NCBI GenBank assembly: GCA_021738485.1
Contig: JAIPBX010000013.1
Span: 1 to 48,291 of the forward strand
DNA from: Bacteroidales bacterium
GTDB lineage: Bacteria; Bacteroidota; Bacteroidia; Bacteroidales; JAIPAH01
Length of the DNA stretch: 48,291 nucleotides
Direction of reading: 5' to 3'
The position numbers and the translations under genes were made by a program. A model generated the notes under the pieces. That model ran no database searches and had not been told where the DNA came from. It worked only from the letters and a program-made list of their open reading frames with translations. Shown here piece by piece: positions 44,802 through 48,291 of the stretch. Each line of letters begins with the position of its first letter. Within the stretch, counting starts at the first letter, position 1.

Positions 44802-44901
44802 CAATTTCAATTGTAATTGGGATCATCTAAAAAGTATTCCTACTCCCAATATAGTTAATAAAAACGATTTGTTCAAGCAAAAGGCCAATTATTAACAGTA
44901 A

Positions 44902-45907
44902 CTATTTATCGTTGTTTTTCTTGTTTCCTTTGATCTCCCGACCGGCCTGGTAAAGCATTAAAGACTGCACCTTGTCTTGTTCGTTTCTGATGAATTCGAT
45001 TTCAGCATCCACTTTTTTGAGGAAAAACCGCGTTTTTGATTTCGGGTAAATTTTTACTTTGGATTGTCCGGTAGCCTGCGAAATCAGCTGGCCGTCTTCA
45101 TAAGTGATAGTGATATTAAAGCCGGGTTGAAGCTCATAAACTCCCACATAATCTTTCAGAACTTCAGGTTTTACGTTGACTTCCTTTTTCTTTGCCGGTA
45201 AAGGCTTGTCAGTTTTATGGCCTTTGGTCTTTCCACCTCTTTTGTGGATGACTGTGTTTATCGTCCCGTCTTTTTCTTTCGTGAATGTATACCGGGAAAA
45301 GGTATCTTCGAAATGAAAGCGGGATTTTGAAACCGGGAAAAGCGGGTATTCCTTACTTCCCTTAAGCTGACTGTGAAGCTGACCGTCTTTGTAAGTGATG
45401 TAGCGCGTTTTACCGTCTTCAAATTCATAAACACCGGTTAAAGACTTCAGGAAAGAATCTTTTACTTCTATGGCATCGTTTTTATCAGGATAAGGTTTAT
45501 CGATAACTTCGGCAGCCAGCTTTGTGGAAATCTTCTGAGGAGAAAAATCATCCCGGTTAGTGAGCATTACGATATAAACATTTTCTTCGGGAAGATAGAT
45601 ACCATTGGAGGTGAAACCGAAAATGCCTCCGCCGTGTTCTATGGTCGGACTGCCGTTAATCTCTTTCAAAAACCATTTCCGGTTTCATTGCGACATCCAG
45701 CTCCATGTTAGCTGTTCCAAAAGCTTTTCGATAAATCACTTCCCCATCTTTGGCTACAAGGATTGCAACTCCGGGTTTCTTGGGTTGATACTCCTTCCGG
45801 ACAATGCGATCCAGTTTGTTTTCGAGGTTTTGAGCTTCAATGGAAAACCCTGCTACAAAAAATAAAATTGTGATGGCTAATACTTTGAAATTTATTCGGT
45901 CAATCAT
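44902..45907 (-). pseudogene. Serine hydrolase (beta-lactamase family) broken by internal deletion
   Basis: Two parts of one gene are seen in different frames. The first (45656-45907) has a signal peptide and GVAILVAKDGEVIYRKAFGT, then stops at PEMVFERD, exactly where an intact enzyme continues to its SxxK site. The second (44902-45669) begins at KEINGSPTIEHGGGIFGFTS, the C-terminal HGG motif of the family. Two tandem DUF3471-like domains follow (VYEFEDGKTRYITYKDGQL and VYELQPGFNITITYEDGQL). The middle of about 200 residues with the catalytic Ser, Lys and YxN is gone, and the frames do not join. The enzyme must be dead. A secreted C-terminal fragment could be made only if a new start is used. 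Confidence 0.85.
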
Positions 45908-46022
45908 AAACAAATTTTTTATGGTTATTTTGGCTTTGTTAATTTCTTTGACGCATATTTAAAGGACAGTTACAATAGTATACGTCTTTGATTTATTGAA
46001 AAATTTTAATCCCCGAAAAATT

Positions 46023-46030
46023 TACCTTTG
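46023..46030 (+). promoter_or_regulatory. Minus-7 box TACCTTTG of ispE
   Basis: It matches TAnnTTTG and ends 24 bases before the ispE ATG. The ribosome site AAAGGAG follows at about 46041-46047. Confidence 0.55.
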
Positions 46031-46054
46031 TAATTGCATAAAAGGAGAAATGGC

Positions 46055-46867
46055 ATGATCGTATTCCCCGGAAGCAAAATCAACCTTGGATTAAGGATCA
46101 CAAAAAAACGTCAGGATGGTTATCACAACCTGCAAACGGTTTTTTACCCGTTGTCTTTTTCGGATGTGCTGGAAGCCATTCCGGATAAAGGGACATCTTT
46201 AACCACCTCAGGGTTGCAGATTCCCGGTTCGGGAGAAAGTAATTTGGCAATGCAGGCGATTGATTTAATGGGTCAGCGTTATCACATTCCGGGTTTTAGA
46301 GTGCACCTTCATAAAGTAATTCCTCCGGGCAGCGGACTGGGAGGAGGTTCGGCGGATGCCGCAGCCATGATAAAAATGATCAATCAGTTGGCAAAACTGA
46401 ATCTTTCGGAGAATGCTATGATAGCAATTGCTTCCGATCTGGGAGCCGATTGCGCTTTTTTCATTAAAAATACTCCCGTATATGCCACCGCCAGGGGCGA
46501 TCGATTTGAAACGATTGATTTCTTCCTAAAAGGATATACGATTGTGGTAATTCTTCCCGGGGTTTCTATCAGCACTGCACAGGCCTACCGGCAAATCACA
46601 CCGGCATTTCCCCAGCAACCGGTAAAAGAAGCCGTTCAAATGCCACTTGGGAAATGGAAGGAGCATCTCATAAATGACTTTGAGAAGATTAAAGATCTGC
46701 CTGCAGAGATTTTTGAGATTAAGACCAGGTTATATAAAGAGGGAGCTGTATATGCCGCCATGAGCGGCAGTGGTTCGGCAGTGTTTGGTGTTTTTGATAC
46801 AAATGTTGAAATTGGTAAGGAAAAATTCTCACCATATCAAGTGCACGTGGAAAAGGCTGAGCACTAA
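46055..46867 (+). CDS. ispE: 4-diphosphocytidyl-2-C-methyl-D-erythritol kinase
   Basis: A 270-residue GHMP kinase of the non-mevalonate isoprenoid pathway. It starts MIVFPGSKINLGLRITKKRQDGYHNLQTV, the normal N terminus. The phosphate loop is PPGSGLGGGSADAAAMI, with AIASDLGADCAFFI and the C-terminal AAMSGSGSAVFG. The ATG at 46055 was chosen over the TTG seven codons upstream, which is too close to the promoter. The ATG at 46050 is out of frame. Good ribosome site. The next DNA downstream is decayed accessory sequence. Confidence 0.95.
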   Translation: MIVFPGSKINLGLRITKKRQDGYHNLQTVFYPLSFSDVLEAIPDKGTSLTTSGLQIPGSGESNLAMQAIDLMGQRYHIPGFRVHLHKVIPPGSGLGGGSADAAAMIKMINQLAKLNLSENAMIAIASDLGADCAFFIKNTPVYATARGDRFETIDFFLKGYTIVVILPGVSISTAQAYRQITPAFPQQPVKEAVQMPLGKWKEHLINDFEKIKDLPAEIFEIKTRLYKEGAVYAAMSGSGSAVFGVFDTNVEIGKEKFSPYQVHVEKAEH

Positions 46868-46876
46868 GAATGAGCT

Positions 46877-46948
46877 TTATTTTTTGGATAAACTGGATAT
46901 TACCCTTTTAATAGCTTCTATTGTTTCGTCTTTAAGTCCGTATTGCAT
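46877..46948 (-). pseudogene. N-terminal remnant of an MNT-type nucleotidyltransferase
   Basis: A 23-codon frame, MQYGLKDETIEAIKRVIS then SLSKK and stop. It matches the start of small stand-alone nucleotidyltransferases (typical M-x-Y-G-L-x-x-E/D-x-I-E-x-I), but ends before the GS..DxD site. It stops ten bases from ispE, so the rest has been lost. A further short frame upstream on the same strand (46952-46999) has a stop six bases before this ATG. I do not recognise that one. Confidence 0.45.
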
Positions 46949-47104
46949 ATTTTAGGTATCAAAAATATCACCTTGCTTTCCTGTTCTTATTGTTTCCATG
47001 TTTTTCTCAAATTCCTTTAACTAATGTCCTCGCTCATCATCAAAATCTATTAAACTGAAATGAATTTGTTTCAGCTAAGTTAGTAAAATATACATTGATG
47101 TGAG

Positions 47105-47141
47105 TGGGCATCAGATGTACCCTACATCATAAGTTTGCCCA
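47105..47141. repeat. Nested hairpin before the truncated HEPN gene
   Basis: TGGGCA (47105-47110) pairs with TGCCCA (47136-47141), and GATGTA (47114-47119) pairs with TACATC (47123-47128) across CCC. It could be a terminator-like structure or the scar of a mobile element that removed the HEPN N terminus. Confidence 0.45.
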
Positions 47142-47422
47142 TTATTTTCGTTATATTTGAGAAATTATCCAAAGCCTTATTTGTTAAAAATAGAGAGGAT
47201 TATCCACCTCTTATTCATGATTTGAGAAGGATTTTGGAAAAAGCCGGGGTAGAAATTGATGATAATAAAAAGATAATCCTTGATACCGTTACTCGATTTA
47301 ATATAAAGGCTAGGTATGATGACTACAAACAGAACTTTTATAAATTATGCACTGATAGCTTTACAAAAGAATGGATTGATAAAATAAAAGACACCCGATT
47401 ATGGATAAAATCAATGCTATAA
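47135..47422 (+). pseudogene. HEPN-domain protein missing its N terminus
   Basis: The frame carries the C-terminal two thirds of a HEPN domain (PF05168 type): FEKLSKALFVKNREDYPPLIHDLRRI, then TVTRFNIKARYDDYKQNFYKL and WIDKIKDTRLWIKSM. The first 30-40 residues, which normally contain the first helix and a start, are absent. No ATG precedes the conserved part; only a TTG at 47135 exists, and an in-frame stop lies at 47096-47098. The frame overlaps the following MNT gene by 22 bases, the usual HEPN-MNT layout. The RX4-6H RNase motif of toxic HEPN proteins is not visible in what remains. Confidence 0.65.
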
Positions 47423-47712
47423 ATATATCAATTCAATATCTTAAGAGATTAAAAAATAATAATATTAACTTCTCTGATGCATGGTTGTTTGGTTCCTATG
47501 CCAATGGCCTTCAAAAAGATAATAGTGATATTGATCTGGCAATCATCCTTGATGACACAGAGAAAACCTTTGACACAGAGGTTAAATTAATGATAATAAG
47601 ACGTGGAGAAGAAACGCTAATTGAGCCTCATGCCTTTACAAAAGATGAATTTGATGAAAACCTTCCGATTGTCAACCAGATTATTAAAAATGGTGAGAGA
47701 ATAAAAATTTAA
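47401..47712 (+). CDS. MNT-type nucleotidyltransferase, likely antitoxin of a HEPN-MNT pair
   Basis: A 103-residue minimal nucleotidyltransferase. The active site is DAWLFGSYANGLQKDNSDID, with GS at 31-32 and DxD at 43-45 (GSX10DXD), and the third acid may be in LIEPHAF. Such proteins pair with HEPN toxins, and several (MntA) inactivate the toxin by adding AMP (type VII toxin-antitoxin system). The coding frame is intact while the HEPN partner appears truncated. The gene starts within the HEPN 3' end. Its own activity is inferred from motifs only. Confidence 0.85.
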   Translation: MDKINAINISIQYLKRLKNNNINFSDAWLFGSYANGLQKDNSDIDLAIILDDTEKTFDTEVKLMIIRRGEETLIEPHAFTKDEFDENLPIVNQIIKNGERIKI

Positions 47713-47723
47713 ATCTCTTTGGT

Positions 47724-47731
47724 TAAGTTTG
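47724..47731 (+). promoter_or_regulatory. Minus-7 box TAAGTTTG of the last gene
   Basis: It matches TAnnTTTG and ends 20 bases before the ATG at 47752. Confidence 0.5.
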
Positions 47732-47751
47732 CAGAAAATCGTTAAGAATTT

Positions 47752-48291
47752 ATGCCGGGATTTCAGCATATAGAAGAGTTGATCAGGGAGCTGTACAACA
47801 GCAGGAGCGTTTTGTCAGGGCTGTTTGAAAAACGTCATATCGAGATTGATGTGGATATGCTGATGCCATTCCTGGATGATGACGAGGAGAAACTGAACCG
47901 CCTGGTGGCTCACGGGATAATAGGGCGGGAGAAGCGCACGGTATACCTTGACAGCCGCATCCGCGAGTTTTTCGAGGAGTTTCTGGAAGTGGAGGAAGAT
48001 GTGCATGTCTTGTATATCCAGGAATATCTCGATAAGATCAAAGAGCATAAGAATTATTATCTGAAATCGCACCGGGAACAAAAGCAACAAGAGCACCGGC
48101 AAAAGATCAAACACTATCTCCGGCGGATCATTAAGGTGACCGTAAGCAATGTGAAAGCCTTGCGGAAAAATACCGATGAGACCTACAAAGGAGAAGTCGA
48201 TTTTGAAGTCAAAAAGGAAAAGCTTACCAATCTGCGTGAGCAGCGCGACCGGCTGGAAGGCTTGCTCAGGGCTGTGGAAAATCTCCTGGCG
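47752..48291 (+). CDS. Partial coiled-coil protein of unknown family, N-terminal part
   Basis: The frame is open from the ATG at 47752 to the window edge (180 codons) with a promoter box before it. The first 75 residues look like a helical, winged-helix-type module (HIEELIRELYNSRSVLSG, later EEKLNRLVAHGIIGREKRT and YLDSRIREFFEEF). From about 95 on it is strongly charged, with long helices (YIQEYLDKIKEHKNYYLKSH, LREQRDRLEGLLRAVENL) that would form coiled coils. Codon use looks richer in CTG, CGC and CGG than the neighbouring HEPN-MNT genes. I do not recognise the family. A kleisin-like subunit of an SMC/MksBEF/Wadjet-type complex would fit the layout, but this is only a guess. Confidence 0.6.
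   Translation, partial: MPGFQHIEELIRELYNSRSVLSGLFEKRHIEIDVDMLMPFLDDDEEKLNRLVAHGIIGREKRTVYLDSRIREFFEEFLEVEEDVHVLYIQEYLDKIKEHKNYYLKSHREQKQQEHRQKIKHYLRRIIKVTVSNVKALRKNTDETYKGEVDFEVKKEKLTNLREQRDRLEGLLRAVENLLA

Noticed and set aside
1-48291. tRNA or rRNA genes and CRISPR arrays
   Set aside because: No cloverleaf-like sequence, rRNA segment or regularly spaced direct repeats were noticed on either strand by reading; no covariance search could be run.

Overview
The window comes from a member of the Bacteroidota, most likely the class Bacteroidia (the order-level placement is inference). The evidence is the set of families: a GldB-type lipoprotein, DUF5686, DUF6146 and DUF6588 proteins, a CCDC81-like HU plus SPOR protein, a SecA of about 1100 residues, and an IspE, KdsB and NadE background. 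It is supported by repeated TAnnTTTG-type minus-7 promoter boxes a few tens of bases before many starts. The DNA is chromosomal and mostly housekeeping. No rRNA, tRNA, CRISPR array, phage or complete insertion sequence was seen.

Layout. 1-354 is the tail of a Panacea (SocA-like antitoxin) domain protein cut by the window edge, followed by about 500 bases of non-coding DNA with an intergenic repeat. 881-5760 is a compact polyphosphate and cell-division block: SixA-like phosphatase, PPK1, exopolyphosphatase, a four-helix membrane protein, an HD phosphohydrolase and a DivIC/FtsB protein. Inverted copies of one repeat lie on both sides of it. 5933-10137 holds the divergent pair priA and prfC. 10473-11367 is a YtxH / holin-like / helical-protein triad. 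11364-12638 is an RlmL-type rRNA methyltransferase preceded by a remnant of a thioesterase. 12741-15514 has a small secreted Cys/Lys/Asp-rich protein divergent from a sensor kinase and response regulator, plus a MazG-like pyrophosphohydrolase. 15550-20370 has two AI-2E-type transporters on either side of a DUF5686 outer-membrane protein. 20510-25894 carries frr, pyrH, a lipoprotein and secA.

26130-32544 is a minus-strand run: DUF2795, PduO cobalamin adenosyltransferase, an orphan LolD-like ABC ATPase, a methyltransferase, DUF6146, the YifB/ComM ATPase, GldB and an outer-membrane barrel. 32686-39497 has DUF6588, NAD synthetase, the Mrp/NifU iron-sulfur pair and a large TPR protein. 39610-44771 has an alkyltransferase-like protein, trmB, a HU/SPOR protein, kdsB, a deoxynucleoside kinase and a GH3-family protein. 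44902-45907 is a serine hydrolase broken by an internal deletion, and 46055-46867 is ispE.

The last 1.4 kb is the accessory end. It holds a 5'-truncated HEPN gene overlapping an intact MNT nucleotidyltransferase, an opposite-strand fragment of another nucleotidyltransferase, a hairpin, and then the start of an unrecognised coiled-coil protein that runs off the window. No clearly new complete system is visible. The best leads are the decayed HEPN/MNT locus, the partial gene at the right edge, the secreted acidic/Cys-rich protein beside the two-component system, the unknown membrane protein in the polyphosphate block, and the inverted repeats around that block.
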